DNA of 64,000 bases from Variovorax fucosicus (GTDB taxonomy: Bacteria; Pseudomonadota; Gammaproteobacteria; Burkholderiales; Burkholderiaceae_C): positions 306,001 to 370,000 of the forward strand of contig NZ_JASZYU010000005.1 of NCBI RefSeq assembly GCF_030316825.1. The letters run 5' to 3'. Numbering within the stretch: the stretch's first letter is position 1; the number at the start of each line of letters is the position of its first letter. The notes below the pieces were generated by a model. It saw nothing but the letters and a program-made list of their open reading frames with translations, was not told where the DNA came from and did not search any database. Below are positions 54,056 through 63,186 of the stretch, one piece after another. The translations under genes and the position numbers were made by a program.

Positions 54056-55257
54056 GCGCCGTACAGGACAAGCGTCCCGTGCTTGTCGCGGGTGGTGGCA
54101 TCGGCGGCCTGGCCGCGGCGCTGGCCCTCGTGCGCGAGGGCTACAACGTCAAGGTGATCGAGCAGTCGGCGCAGATCGGCGAGATCGGCGCCGGCATCCA
54201 GCTCAGCCCCAACGCCTTCGCGGCCTGCGATGCGCTGGGTGTCGGTGCCAACCTGCGCGCCAAGGCGGTCTACACCGAAGAGATGGTCATGTTCGACGCG
54301 ATCGATGCGAAGCGCGTGGCCAGCATCTCGCTCGGCGACGGCTTTCGCGAGCGCTTCGGCAACCCCTATGCGGTGATCCATCGCGCCGACATCCATGGCG
54401 CGCTGTTCGAGGGTGTGCAGGCGACCACCGAGGGCATCGAGTTCCTGACCTCCACCAAGATCGTCCACGTCGAGCAGGACGACAACGGCGTGACGCTCAC
54501 CGATGCGAAGGGCGGCCAGCACGAGGGCCAGGCCGTGATCGGCTGCGACGGCGTGCGCTCGGCGGTGCGCCAGCAGTACGTGGGCGACAGCATCCGCGTG
54601 TCGGGCCACGTGGTGTTCCGCGCGGTGATCGACACGACGGAGTTCCCCGAGGCGCTGCGCTTCACCGCACCCTGCATCTGGGTCGGGCCCAACTGCCACC
54701 TGGTGCACTACCCGCTGAAGGGCGGCGACAAGTTCAACCTGGCCGTGACCTTCCACAGCGACCACGCGGAAGAGTGGGGCTCGATGGACGGCGATCCGGC
54801 CGAGGTGCAGCGCTACTTCCGCGCGACCTGCGAGCAGGTGCAGCAGATCCTGCGCATCCCCAAGGCCTGGAAGCGCTGGTCGACGGCCGACCGCGACCCG
54901 ATCGAGCAATGGACCTTCGGCCGCGCGACCCTGCTCGGCGACGCCGCGCACCCGATGGTGCAGTACCTGGCGCAGGGCGCCTGCACCGCCTGCGAAGACG
55001 CCGTCACGCTGGCGCGTGCCCTGCGCCATGAAGGCGGCGACTGGCCACGCGCCCTCGCGCTCTACGAGAAGTCGCGCGTGGCCCGCACCGCCCGCGTGGT
55101 GCTGTCGGCGCGCGAGATGGGGCGCATCTACCACGCCAAGGGCGTGGAGCGGCTGGTGCGCAACGACATGTGGAAGGGCCGCGAGCAGGAGCGCTTCTAC
55201 GACGCGCTCGACTGGCTCTACGGCTGGACGGCCGAAAAGTGCCTGGCACTGGATTGA
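54052..55257 (+). CDS. FAD-dependent aromatic hydroxylase (putative resorcinol hydroxylase)
   Basis: A 401-residue group A flavoprotein monooxygenase. VLVAGGGIGGLAAALALVREG binds FAD ADP, the conserved DG motif is VIGCDGVRSAVRQQY, and TLLGDAAHPMVQYLAQGACTACEDA is the GD block. It resembles salicylate and 3-hydroxybenzoate hydroxylases. Flanked by decarboxylase and hydroxyquinol dioxygenase genes, it should hydroxylate resorcinol to hydroxyquinol. Rhizobium clusters use a two-component enzyme instead, so the single-component type here is a variation. Confidence 0.86.
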   Translation: MSAVQDKRPVLVAGGGIGGLAAALALVREGYNVKVIEQSAQIGEIGAGIQLSPNAFAACDALGVGANLRAKAVYTEEMVMFDAIDAKRVASISLGDGFRERFGNPYAVIHRADIHGALFEGVQATTEGIEFLTSTKIVHVEQDDNGVTLTDAKGGQHEGQAVIGCDGVRSAVRQQYVGDSIRVSGHVVFRAVIDTTEFPEALRFTAPCIWVGPNCHLVHYPLKGGDKFNLAVTFHSDHAEEWGSMDGDPAEVQRYFRATCEQVQQILRIPKAWKRWSTADRDPIEQWTFGRATLLGDAAHPMVQYLAQGACTACEDAVTLARALRHEGGDWPRALALYEKSRVARTARVVLSAREMGRIYHAKGVERLVRNDMWKGREQERFYDALDWLYGWTAEKCLALD

Positions 55258-55267
55258 CCGGCGCGGC

Positions 55268-56335
55268 ATGAAGCGGTTCGTCTACGTCGCGCAGCCGGCC
55301 CGCGTGGTGTTCGGTGCGGGTTCGCTCGCGCAGCTCGGCGCCGAGATCGAGGCGCTGGGCGCCAAGCGCGCGCTGGTGCTCAGCACGCCCGGGCAGCGCG
55401 CGCTGGCCGAGCGCGTGGCCGGCCTGCTCGGTGCGCGCGCGGCCGGCGTGTTCGACCGGGCCGTGATGCATGTGCCGATCGAAACCGCGCGCGAGGCGCG
55501 GGAGGTGGCGCGCCAGCTCGGTGCCGATTGCGCCGTGGCGGTGGGCGGTGGCTCGACCACCGGCCTTGGCAAGGCGATCGCGCTCGATTCGGGCCTGCCG
55601 ATCGTGGCCATCCCGACCACCTACGCCGGCAGCGAGATGACGCCGATCTACGGCCTCACCGAAGGCGGCCTGAAGAAGACCGGCCGCGACGCGCGCGTGC
55701 TGCCGAAGACGGTGCTGTACGACCCGGAACTCACGCTCGGCCTGCCGCTGCGAACGAGCGTCACCAGCGGCATCAATGCCATCGCGCACGCTGCCGAGGG
55801 GCTCTATGCAATGGACGCGAATCCGGTCATGAGCCTCATGGCCCGGGAGGGCATTCGCGCCATCGCCCGCTCGCTGCCGGCCCTCCAATCGAAGGCGGAC
55901 GACATCGATGCGCGCAGCGACGCGCTCTACGGCGCATGGCTCTGCGGCACGGTGCTCGGCAATGTCGGCATGGCGCTGCACCACAAGCTGTGCCACACGC
56001 TGGGCGGCAGCTTCAATTTGCCGCATGCCGAAACCCACACCATCGTGCTGCCCCATGCACTGGCCTACAACGCGTCGGCCGCACCCGAGGCGATGCGCGC
56101 GATCGCGCAGGCGCTCGGTGCATCGCCCGGCACGAGCGCCGCGCAGGCCGCCTTCGACCTGGCTCGCGACCATGGCGCACCCACTGCGCTGCGCGACATC
56201 GGCTTGCAGGCGGCGGACATCGAGCCCGCGCTCGCCATCGCGCTGCAAACGCCATACCCCAACCCGCGGCCGCTCGAGCGCGAGGCACTGCACGCCCTGC
56301 TGCGCGACGCCTTCGAAGGCGTGCGCCCGCAATGA
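55268..56335 (+). CDS. Maleylacetate reductase
   Basis: A 355-residue iron-alcohol-dehydrogenase-family reductase. VAVGGGSTTGLGKAIAL binds the dinucleotide, and PTTYAGSEMTPIYGLTEGGLKKTGRD is typical of maleylacetate reductases. ALHHKLCHTLGGSFNLPHAETH supplies the metal-site histidines. It reduces maleylacetate to 3-oxoadipate with NAD(P)H. It lies 10 nt after the hydroxylase gene. Confidence 0.93.
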   Translation: MKRFVYVAQPARVVFGAGSLAQLGAEIEALGAKRALVLSTPGQRALAERVAGLLGARAAGVFDRAVMHVPIETAREAREVARQLGADCAVAVGGGSTTGLGKAIALDSGLPIVAIPTTYAGSEMTPIYGLTEGGLKKTGRDARVLPKTVLYDPELTLGLPLRTSVTSGINAIAHAAEGLYAMDANPVMSLMAREGIRAIARSLPALQSKADDIDARSDALYGAWLCGTVLGNVGMALHHKLCHTLGGSFNLPHAETHTIVLPHALAYNASAAPEAMRAIAQALGASPGTSAAQAAFDLARDHGAPTALRDIGLQAADIEPALAIALQTPYPNPRPLEREALHALLRDAFEGVRPQ

Positions 56336-56354
56336 CCCACGAGAGCACGAACCC

Positions 56355-57197
56355 ATGCGCAACCTGAACCAGCACACCATCACGCCCGAGGCGATCGAAC
56401 GCTTCGCCAACACGCCCGACCCACGCCTGAAGCAGATCATGACCAGCCTGGTCACGCACCTGCACGACTTTGCGCGCGAGGTGAAGCTCACCGAGGCCGA
56501 GTGGGCGCAGGGCATTGCCTTTCTCACGGCCACTGGCCAGAAGTGCGACGACAAGCGGCAGGAGTTCATCCTGCTGAGCGACGTGCTGGGCCTCTCGATG
56601 CTGACCGTGGCCATGAACAACGACAAGCCCGCAGGCTGCACCGAGGCCACCGTGTTCGGCCCGTTCTTCGTGGAAGGCGCACCGCACTACGAGCACGGCG
56701 ACGACGTGGCCAACGGCGCGAGCGGTGAACCGTGCGAGGTGCGTTGCACGGTGCGCGGCATCGGCGGCGAGCCGATCGCGGGCGCGGTGATCGACGTGTG
56801 GCAGGCCGACTCGGGCGGCCACTACGACGTGCAGCATGCGGGCCTCGACCACCCGCAGGGCCGCGGGACGCTGCGCTCGGGCGCGGACGGGGGCTTCCAC
56901 TTCAAGACCATCGTGGCCGAGGCGTATCCGATCCCGACCGACGGGCCGGTGGGCGCGCTGCTCGAAGCCACCGCCCGCCATCCGTGGCGGCCGGCGCACC
57001 TGCACTTCAAGATCGAGGCCGCCGGCTACGAGCCGCTCATCACCCACGTGTTCCGCGACGGCGACCAGTGGCTGGATTCCGATGCCGTGTTCGGCGTGCG
57101 CCAGTCGCTGGTGGCGGACTGGGTGGCGCAGGCCGACGGCACGCACCGGCTCGACTACGACTTCGTGCTGAATCGATCCAGGCCCAGAGGGAGCTGA
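56355..57197 (+). CDS. Hydroxyquinol 1,2-dioxygenase (intradiol)
   Basis: A 280-residue intradiol dioxygenase. After the N-terminal helical domain (1-100), the Fe(III) ligands are Tyr157, Tyr191, His215 and His217 (HYDVQH, AEAYPIP, RPAHLHF), with Arg212. ATVFGPFFVEGAPHYEHG is typical of hydroxyquinol enzymes. It cleaves 1,2,4-trihydroxybenzene to maleylacetate, acting before the reductase. Last gene of the operon; a 406-nt gap follows. Confidence 0.92.
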   Translation: MRNLNQHTITPEAIERFANTPDPRLKQIMTSLVTHLHDFAREVKLTEAEWAQGIAFLTATGQKCDDKRQEFILLSDVLGLSMLTVAMNNDKPAGCTEATVFGPFFVEGAPHYEHGDDVANGASGEPCEVRCTVRGIGGEPIAGAVIDVWQADSGGHYDVQHAGLDHPQGRGTLRSGADGGFHFKTIVAEAYPIPTDGPVGALLEATARHPWRPAHLHFKIEAAGYEPLITHVFRDGDQWLDSDAVFGVRQSLVADWVAQADGTHRLDYDFVLNRSRPRGS

Positions 57198-57363
57198 AGG
57201 CGCTGCCGCCTGGCGCCGCGCGGCGCCGGAGATTCAGGCCGTAGCACGCACCAAATCGGGCGACCGTGCGCCCCGACCGCGCCAAACGCGATCGCGCCCG
57301 ACTGCGCGCGATCGGTTTCGGTGCGAAACCATCCCAATACCGCCTCGCAGGCCGCATTGCGAG

Positions 57364-57379
57364 TGGCACGGATATTGCT
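57364..57379 (+). promoter_or_regulatory. Sigma54 promoter of the nir operon
   Basis: TGGCACGGATATTGCT matches the sigma54 consensus TGGCACG-N4-TTGCW exactly, with GG and GC 10 nt apart. It points to nitrogen control, probably by NtrC, of nirBDC. NtrC binding sites are only guessed. Confidence 0.85.
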
Positions 57380-57525
57380 GCATCTCATCGAGTGATCCGT
57401 CGGCATCGTTGCCGCGGATTTCACAGAGCCTCCGCTAATGACGGCGAGATCCGAGCGAACCGAAAGCGATGACGCTGCCAGTTCGTCTGCTCCAACCCGA
57501 TTCACATCCGTTTCCATGCGGGGGC

Positions 57526-57562
57526 CCACTGCCGTTGTCTGATCAGACTGCGGTTCCAGTGG
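57526..57562 (+). promoter_or_regulatory. Hairpin in the nirB leader
   Basis: Nested arms CCACTG/CAGTGG and CCG/CGG surround the perfect palindrome GTCTGATCAGAC (57537-57548), 41 nt before nirB. It could be an RNA leader control element or a DNA operator. It lacks the hexaloop expected of ANTAR targets. Confidence 0.5.
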
Positions 57563-57603
57563 CCTGCACCCTCACGGGACCGGTTGTGTGCAGGAAATCC
57601 AAC

Positions 57604-60135
57604 ATGAAAATCGCAGTAATTGGCCACGGCATGGTGGGCCACAAGTTTCTCGAGCAACTCCACGAGCTCGGCGTCGCGCAGGCAGAGGTCACGGTGCTGT
57701 GCGAGGAGCCTCGCCCGGCCTACGACCGGGTGCACCTGTCCGAATTCTTCGCCGGCAAGACCGCTGAAGACCTGTCGCTGGTCGAGCCGGGCTTCTTCGA
57801 GCGCACCGGCTTCACGTTGCGCCTGGCCGCCAGGGCGGTTGCGGTCGAGCGGCGCAACAACACCATCACGACGGCCGACGGCGAAGTGGTGCCTTACGAC
57901 AAGCTGGTGCTGGCCACCGGTTCCGTGCCATTCGTGCCGCCGGTGCCGGGCCGCGACCGGCCGAACTGCTTCGTCTATCGCACGATCGAGGATCTCGAAG
58001 CCATGAAAGAGTGCGGCGCCCGCTCCAAGACCGGTGTGGTCGTCGGCGGTGGCCTGCTGGGCCTGGAGTGCGCCAAGGCCCTGCGCGACATGGGCCTCGA
58101 AACCCATGTGGTGGAGTTCGCGCCGCGGCTGATGGCCGTGCAGGTCGACGAAGGCGGAGGGCGGGCGCTGCGCAACAGCATCGAGGCGCTGGGCCTGCAT
58201 GTGCACACCGGCCGCAACACGGTGGAGATCACCGATGGTGCGACTGCGCGGCACCGCATGGTCTTCGCCGACGGCACGCATCTGGAGACCGACATGATCG
58301 TGTTCTCCGCCGGCATCCGTCCCCGTGACGAACTGGCGCGCCAAAGCGTGCTGGCGCTCGGCCCGCGCGGCGGCGTGGCGGTCGACAGCCACTGCCGCAC
58401 GAGCGATCGCAACGTCTATGCGATCGGCGAATGCGCCTCGTGGAACGACCAGACCTTCGGTCTCGTCGCGCCCGGCTACGACATGGCGCGCGTGGCCGCC
58501 CGGCACATCGCCGGGCAGGATGACGCCGCCTTCACCGGCGCCGACATGAGCACCAAGCTCAAGCTGATGGGCGTGGACGTGGCCAGCATCGGCGACGCGC
58601 ACGGCAAGACGCCGAAGGCGCGCTCCTATCAATATGTCAACGAGCACAAGCAGATCTACAAGAAGATCGTGGTCAGCGAAGACGGCAAGCAGCTGCTGGG
58701 CGCGGTGCTCGTCGGCGATGCGGCCGAGTACGGCACCCTGCTGCAGCTGGCGCTCAACGGCATCACGCTGCCCGCCGATCCTGAGTTCCTGATCCTGCCG
58801 TCGAGCGACGGCAAGGCCAAGCCGGGCCTCGGCGTGGAGGCACTGCCCGACAGCGCCCAGATCTGCTCGTGCAACGACGTCAGCAAGGGGAAGATCTGCG
58901 CCGCGGTCGGCGAGGGCGCCTGCACCATCGCGGAACTGAAGGCCTGCACCAAGGCCGGCGCCACCTGCGGCGGCTGCGTTCCCCTGGTCACCCAGGTCAT
59001 GAAGATGGAGATGGCCAAGCGTGGCATGGCGGTCAACAACCACCTCTGCGAGCACTTCGCGTACTCGCGCCAGGAGCTGTACCACCTGGTGCGCGTTGGC
59101 GAGATCCGCAGCTTCGACGACCTGCTGGCCCGGCATGGCAAGGGCCTGGGTTGCGACATCTGCAAGCCCACGGCCGCCAGCATCTTCGCGTCGTGCTGGA
59201 ACGAGTTCGTCCTCCAGAAAAACCTCGCGAGCCTGCAGGACAGCAACGACTACTTCCTGGGCAACATCCAGAAGGACGGCACCTACTCGGTCGTGCCGCG
59301 CATGCCCGGCGGCGAGGTCACGCCCGAGGGGCTGATCGCCGTGGGCCAGGTGGCGAAGAAGTACGGCCTCTACACCAAGATCACCGGCGGCGCCCGCGTG
59401 GACATGTTCGGCGCGCGCGTCGAGCAGTTGCCCCTGATCTGGGAAGAACTGATCGCCGCCGGCTTCGAATCCGGCCACGCCTACGGCAAGTCGCTGCGCA
59501 CGGTGAAGAGCTGCGTCGGCTCGACCTGGTGCCGCTACGGCGTCGACGACAGCGTGGGCCTGGCCGTCGAGCTGGAGAACCGCTACAAGGGCTTGCGCGC
59601 ACCCCACAAGATCAAGTTCGGCGTCTCGGGCTGCACCCGCGAATGCGCCGAAGCGCAAGGCAAGGACGTCGGCATCATCGCCACCGAGCGCGGCTGGAAC
59701 CTCTATGTGTGCGGCAACGGCGGCATGAAGCCGCGCCACGCCGAGCTGATCGCCACCGACCTCACCAAGGCCGCACTGATCCAGCTGATCGACCGCTTCC
59801 TGATGTTCTACGTGCGCACCGCCGACCGCCTGCAGCGCACCAGCACCTGGCGCGAGAACCTCGAGGGCGGCCTGGACTACCTGAAGGACGTGCTGGTCCA
59901 GGACAGCCTGGGACTCGCTGCCGAACTCGAAGCCCAGATGCAGCACGTGGTCGAAACCTACCAGTGCGAATGGAAGACCGCCGTGAACGACCCGGCGACG
60001 CGCCAGCGCTTCCGCTCCTTCGTCAACAGCGAGAAGCCGGACGAGCACATCGTGTTCGTGCAGGAGCGCGGCCAGATCCGCCCCGCCCGCGCCGAAGAAC
60101 GCGCCGAAGCCGCCGATGACGTCGCCACCGCCTGA
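57604..60135 (+). CDS. nirB: Assimilatory NADH-nitrite reductase large subunit
   Basis: An 843-residue enzyme reducing nitrite to ammonium. FAD and NADH domains are at about 1-300 (IAVIGHGMVGHKF, GVVVGGGLLGLECA). A BFD-type [2Fe-2S] domain is at about 418-470 (CSCNDVSKGKICAAV...CTKAGATCGGC). Sirohaem/[4Fe-4S] cysteines are C637, C643, C677 and C681 (SCVGSTWC, GCTRECA). The start MKIAVIGHG at 57604 matches homologues; an upstream frame extension has no coding sense. First gene of nirBDC under sigma54 control. Confidence 0.96.
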   Translation: MKIAVIGHGMVGHKFLEQLHELGVAQAEVTVLCEEPRPAYDRVHLSEFFAGKTAEDLSLVEPGFFERTGFTLRLAARAVAVERRNNTITTADGEVVPYDKLVLATGSVPFVPPVPGRDRPNCFVYRTIEDLEAMKECGARSKTGVVVGGGLLGLECAKALRDMGLETHVVEFAPRLMAVQVDEGGGRALRNSIEALGLHVHTGRNTVEITDGATARHRMVFADGTHLETDMIVFSAGIRPRDELARQSVLALGPRGGVAVDSHCRTSDRNVYAIGECASWNDQTFGLVAPGYDMARVAARHIAGQDDAAFTGADMSTKLKLMGVDVASIGDAHGKTPKARSYQYVNEHKQIYKKIVVSEDGKQLLGAVLVGDAAEYGTLLQLALNGITLPADPEFLILPSSDGKAKPGLGVEALPDSAQICSCNDVSKGKICAAVGEGACTIAELKACTKAGATCGGCVPLVTQVMKMEMAKRGMAVNNHLCEHFAYSRQELYHLVRVGEIRSFDDLLARHGKGLGCDICKPTAASIFASCWNEFVLQKNLASLQDSNDYFLGNIQKDGTYSVVPRMPGGEVTPEGLIAVGQVAKKYGLYTKITGGARVDMFGARVEQLPLIWEELIAAGFESGHAYGKSLRTVKSCVGSTWCRYGVDDSVGLAVELENRYKGLRAPHKIKFGVSGCTRECAEAQGKDVGIIATERGWNLYVCGNGGMKPRHAELIATDLTKAALIQLIDRFLMFYVRTADRLQRTSTWRENLEGGLDYLKDVLVQDSLGLAAELEAQMQHVVETYQCEWKTAVNDPATRQRFRSFVNSEKPDEHIVFVQERGQIRPARAEERAEAADDVATA

Positions 60136-60154
60136 ACACCCGAGGACATCCACC

Positions 60155-60496
60155 ATGACCACCGAAACCCTTCACTGGACGGCCGTGTGCGCCGCCAGCG
60201 ACATCCTGCCCGACACCGGCGTGTGCGCCCTGGTCGAGGGCGTGCATGTCGCGATCTTCCATGTGGCCCAGGCCCGGCAGTTCTTCGCCATCGACAACAT
60301 CGACCCGAAGGCGCAGGCCAGCGTGCTGTCGCGCGGGCTGGTCGGCAGCCTGGGCGACCGGATCGTCGTCGCCTCGCCGCTCTACAAGAACCACTTCGAC
60401 CTGCGCAACGGCGAATGCCTCGAATCGCCGGAGCACTCGGTGCGGGCCCATGCCGTGCGCGTCCAGGAAGGCCGCGTGCAAGTCGCTCTGGCCTGA
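60155..60496 (+). CDS. nirD: Nitrite reductase small subunit
   Basis: A 113-residue Rieske-fold protein without cluster-binding Cys/His, as is normal for NirD. WTAVCAASDILPDTGVCALVEGVHVAIFHV and ASPLYKNHFDLRNGECLE are the family blocks. It starts 19 nt after nirB and is a partner of the nitrite reductase. Confidence 0.92.
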   Translation: MTTETLHWTAVCAASDILPDTGVCALVEGVHVAIFHVAQARQFFAIDNIDPKAQASVLSRGLVGSLGDRIVVASPLYKNHFDLRNGECLESPEHSVRAHAVRVQEGRVQVALA

Positions 60497-60549
60497 AGCG
60501 CGCGCCCTTTTCCCGGTTTCATTTCTTCCTACAGTTTCCAAGGAATCCC

Positions 60550-61362
60550 ATGGCCTATCTAGCCCCTTCCGAGTTCGTGACCAAGATGGTCGACGCCGGT
60601 GAATCCAAGCTGCTGATGTCCACCCGCGACACCTTGATCCGCTCCTACATGGCGGGCGCCATCCTGGCACTGGCGGCGGCTTTCGCCGTCACCGTTACCG
60701 TCAACACCGGCAACGCGCTGGTCGGCGCGATGCTCTTTCCGGTCGGCTTCATCATGCTGTACCTGCTCGGCTTCGACCTGCTGACCGGCGTCTTCACGCT
60801 GGTGCCGCTGGCCGTGCTGGACAAGCGCCCCGGCGCGACCTGGGCCGGCGTCATGCGCAACTGGAGCCTGGTGTTCGTCGGCAACTTCGCTGGCGCGCTG
60901 ACGGTCGCGGTGTTCATGGCGATCATCTTCACCTTCGGTTTCAGCGAAGCGCCCAATCTGGTCGGCCAGAAGCTCGGCGGCATCGGCGAATCCCGCACGG
61001 TGGGCTATGCCGCGCACGGCGCTTCCGGCATGCTCACGCTGTTCATCCGCGGTGTGATGTGCAACTGGATGGTGTCCACCGGCGTGGTCGCCGCGATGAT
61101 GTCGACCACCGTGTCCGGCAAGGCGATCGGCATGTGGATGCCCGTCATGATCTTCTTCTACATGGGCTTCGAACACTCGATCGTCAACATGTTCCTGTTC
61201 CCCACCGGCCTGATGCTGGGGGGCAAGTTCACGCTCATGGACTACTTCATCTGGAACGAGCTCCCCACGGTGGTGGGCAACCTGGTCGGCGGCCTGACCT
61301 TCGTCGGCCTGACCCTGTACTCGACCCACTACAAGACGGCGCCCAAGCGCGCCCTGAGCTGA
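60550..61362 (+). CDS. nirC: Formate/nitrite channel family nitrite transporter
   Basis: A 270-residue FNT-family membrane channel with six helices (MAGAILALAAAFAVTVTV, MLFPVGFIMLYLLGFDLLTGVF and others). The FNT signature FDLLTGVFTLVPLAVLDKR and RGVMCNWMVSTGVVAA and FEHSIVNMFLFPTG loops are present. It brings nitrite to NirBD. It is the third gene of the operon, 53 nt after nirD. Confidence 0.93.
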   Translation: MAYLAPSEFVTKMVDAGESKLLMSTRDTLIRSYMAGAILALAAAFAVTVTVNTGNALVGAMLFPVGFIMLYLLGFDLLTGVFTLVPLAVLDKRPGATWAGVMRNWSLVFVGNFAGALTVAVFMAIIFTFGFSEAPNLVGQKLGGIGESRTVGYAAHGASGMLTLFIRGVMCNWMVSTGVVAAMMSTTVSGKAIGMWMPVMIFFYMGFEHSIVNMFLFPTGLMLGGKFTLMDYFIWNELPTVVGNLVGGLTFVGLTLYSTHYKTAPKRALS

Positions 61363-61384
61363 GCGGCCTCGCATCGCTGCCCTC

Positions 61385-63121
61385 ATGCGGAAGGCACTGC
61401 GCGTGACGCTCGGCCAGCACTCGCTGGCCGGGCCCAAGTCGGTGAACCAGGACTTCCACGGCGCGATGCTGCCCGAGGGCTCGCTGCGGCTCTCCAAGGG
61501 CGTCGCGGTGGCCATTGCCGACGGCATCGGCTCCAGCCGCGTCAGCCAGGTGGCCAGTGCAGCGGCAGTGCGCGGCTTCCTCGACGACTACTACGCGACG
61601 TCCGACGCCTGGTCGGTGCGCCGCTCGGCACAGCGGGTGCTGAGTGCCACCAATTCGTGGCTGCACGCGCAGACGATGCGCAGCGACGCGCGCTTCGACA
61701 AGGACAGCGGCTACGTCTGCACCTTCAGCGCGCTGATCCTCAAGGGCCGCGACGTGCACCTGCTGCACGTCGGCGACGCGCGCATCTATCGGCTGCACGC
61801 CACCGCGCTGGAGCAGCTCACGGAAGACCATCGCGTTCACCTGTCGTCGGCCGAGTCGTACCTGGGACGCGCGCTGGGCGCAGGCCCCAACGTGGAGATC
61901 GACTACCGCTGCTGGGAAGCGGAAGTCGGCGAGGTCTACCTGCTGGCCACCGACGGTGCGTACGCGCACCTGGACGCGCAAGCGGTGCACGACGCGCTCG
62001 ACCGCTGCGGTGGCGACTTCGAAGAAGCCGCGCGACTGCTCGCGACGGCAACACAGGCGAAAGGCGGTGACGACGACGCCACTGTCCAGCTGCTGCGCAT
62101 CGACGAACTCCCGGCGGTCGACACGGCGCAGCTGCAACTTCAGCGGGAGGGCTTGGCGATACCGCCGCCGCTGGCGCCGCGGGCAAGCTTCGAAGGCTTC
62201 ACCCTCGTGCGCGAACTTCATGTGAGTTCGCGCAGCCACGTGCACCTGGCGGTGGACGACGCTACCGGGCAGCAGGTGGTGCTGAAGCTTCCTTCCGTCG
62301 ACCTGCGCGACGACACGGACTATCTCGACCGCTTCGTTCTCGAGGAATGGGTGGCGCGCCGCATCGACAGCATCCATGTCCTCAAGGCCAGCACCATCGA
62401 CCGGGTGCGCGGCCACCTGTATGTCGCCATGGAGTACGTCGATGGGCAGACCCTGGCGCAGTGGCTGGTCGACCACCCCAGCCCGACGCTGGCCAGCGTG
62501 CGCGGCATCGTCGAGCAGTTGGCCAAGGGGCTGCAGGCGCTTCATGGCCGGGAGATGCTGCACCAGGACGTTCGGCCCGAGAACGTGATGATCGACCGTA
62601 CCGGCACCGTCAAGATCATCGATCTCGCATCCGCACATGTGGCGGGCCTGGCCGACAGCGCACGCGACAGCCGTGCGCTCGCCATCGCCGGCACGTTGCA
62701 GTACACCGCGCCGGAATACTTCGTTGGCCACGGCGGCAGCGCCCGTTCCGATCTGTTCTCGCTGGCCGTGATTGCGTACCAGATGCTCACGGGCCAGTTG
62801 CCTTACGGCCTGCAGGTTTCCCGGATTCGATCGTCCGCCGACGCGAACCGACTGCGCTACGTGCCGGCTCGCCATTTCCGCCCCGATCTGCCTGCCTGGG
62901 TCGATGCGGTGCTGCAAAAGGCGCTGCACCCCAACCCGGCGAAACGGCAGGAAGCAGTGTCCGAATTCGCACACGACCTCAAAGCGCCAGGACAGGAGTT
63001 CCTTCGTGCGCGGCCGCCGCCGCTGATCGAGCGGCATCCGGTGCGCTTCTGGCAGTGCACGACAGTGCTGCTGGCCGTAGTCGTGCTCATCCTGCTGGGT
63101 CTGCGCATCGTCGGGCATTGA
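61385..63121 (+). CDS. PP2C phosphatase-protein kinase fusion with C-terminal membrane anchor
   Basis: A 578-residue protein. A PP2C phosphatase covers about 1-240: NQD at 21-23, Asp46 (ADGIGS), Gly130-Asp131 (HVGDAR), Asp190 (ATDGAYA) and Asp231. A Ser/Thr kinase domain follows at about 270-525, and one transmembrane helix at about 553-575. In the kinase the ATP Lys is K301, the catalytic loop is HQDVRPEN (393-400) where HRDLKPEN is usual, and DFG reads DLA (413-415). The Gly-rich loop is not visible. It starts 22 nt after nirC, as in other nitrate/nitrite clusters, and likely modulates nitrogen use. Confidence 0.9.
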   Translation: MRKALRVTLGQHSLAGPKSVNQDFHGAMLPEGSLRLSKGVAVAIADGIGSSRVSQVASAAAVRGFLDDYYATSDAWSVRRSAQRVLSATNSWLHAQTMRSDARFDKDSGYVCTFSALILKGRDVHLLHVGDARIYRLHATALEQLTEDHRVHLSSAESYLGRALGAGPNVEIDYRCWEAEVGEVYLLATDGAYAHLDAQAVHDALDRCGGDFEEAARLLATATQAKGGDDDATVQLLRIDELPAVDTAQLQLQREGLAIPPPLAPRASFEGFTLVRELHVSSRSHVHLAVDDATGQQVVLKLPSVDLRDDTDYLDRFVLEEWVARRIDSIHVLKASTIDRVRGHLYVAMEYVDGQTLAQWLVDHPSPTLASVRGIVEQLAKGLQALHGREMLHQDVRPENVMIDRTGTVKIIDLASAHVAGLADSARDSRALAIAGTLQYTAPEYFVGHGGSARSDLFSLAVIAYQMLTGQLPYGLQVSRIRSSADANRLRYVPARHFRPDLPAWVDAVLQKALHPNPAKRQEAVSEFAHDLKAPGQEFLRARPPPLIERHPVRFWQCTTVLLAVVVLILLGLRIVGH

Positions 63122-63186
63122 GCCTGCGGCCAGGCCCGCGACGGGCAGAATGAGGGCAGGAGCAGTCGTCCGTCAAGGTCGCACGG

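Larger units (their letters stand above)
57198..57603 (+). other. Gene-free control region upstream of nirB
   Basis: The 406 nt hold no convincing gene. They contain a GC-rich block with CGATCG/GCGCGC repeats (57240-57330), half-sites resembling NtrC boxes (GCACC near 57250, GGTGC near 57320), a sigma54 promoter at 57364 and a hairpin at 57526. About 225 nt separate the promoter from the nirB start, so the mRNA has a long leader. Confidence 0.6.

Noticed and set aside
57526..57562. NasT/NasR-type ANTAR target in the nir leader
   Set aside because: The ANTAR motif needs two hairpins with six-base loops; this is one long nested stem without such a loop.
57502..60162. An 886-codon open frame on the minus strand opposite nirB and nirD
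   Set aside because: It mirrors nirB in a high-GC region, is rich in His/Gln/Ala/Val without domains, and lacks any known motif. It is a shadow of the true gene.
61247..63118. A 623-codon frame opposite the kinase-phosphatase gene
   Set aside because: Low-complexity arginine/alanine/histidine-rich composition and no motifs; the plus-strand protein has clear PP2C and kinase residues.
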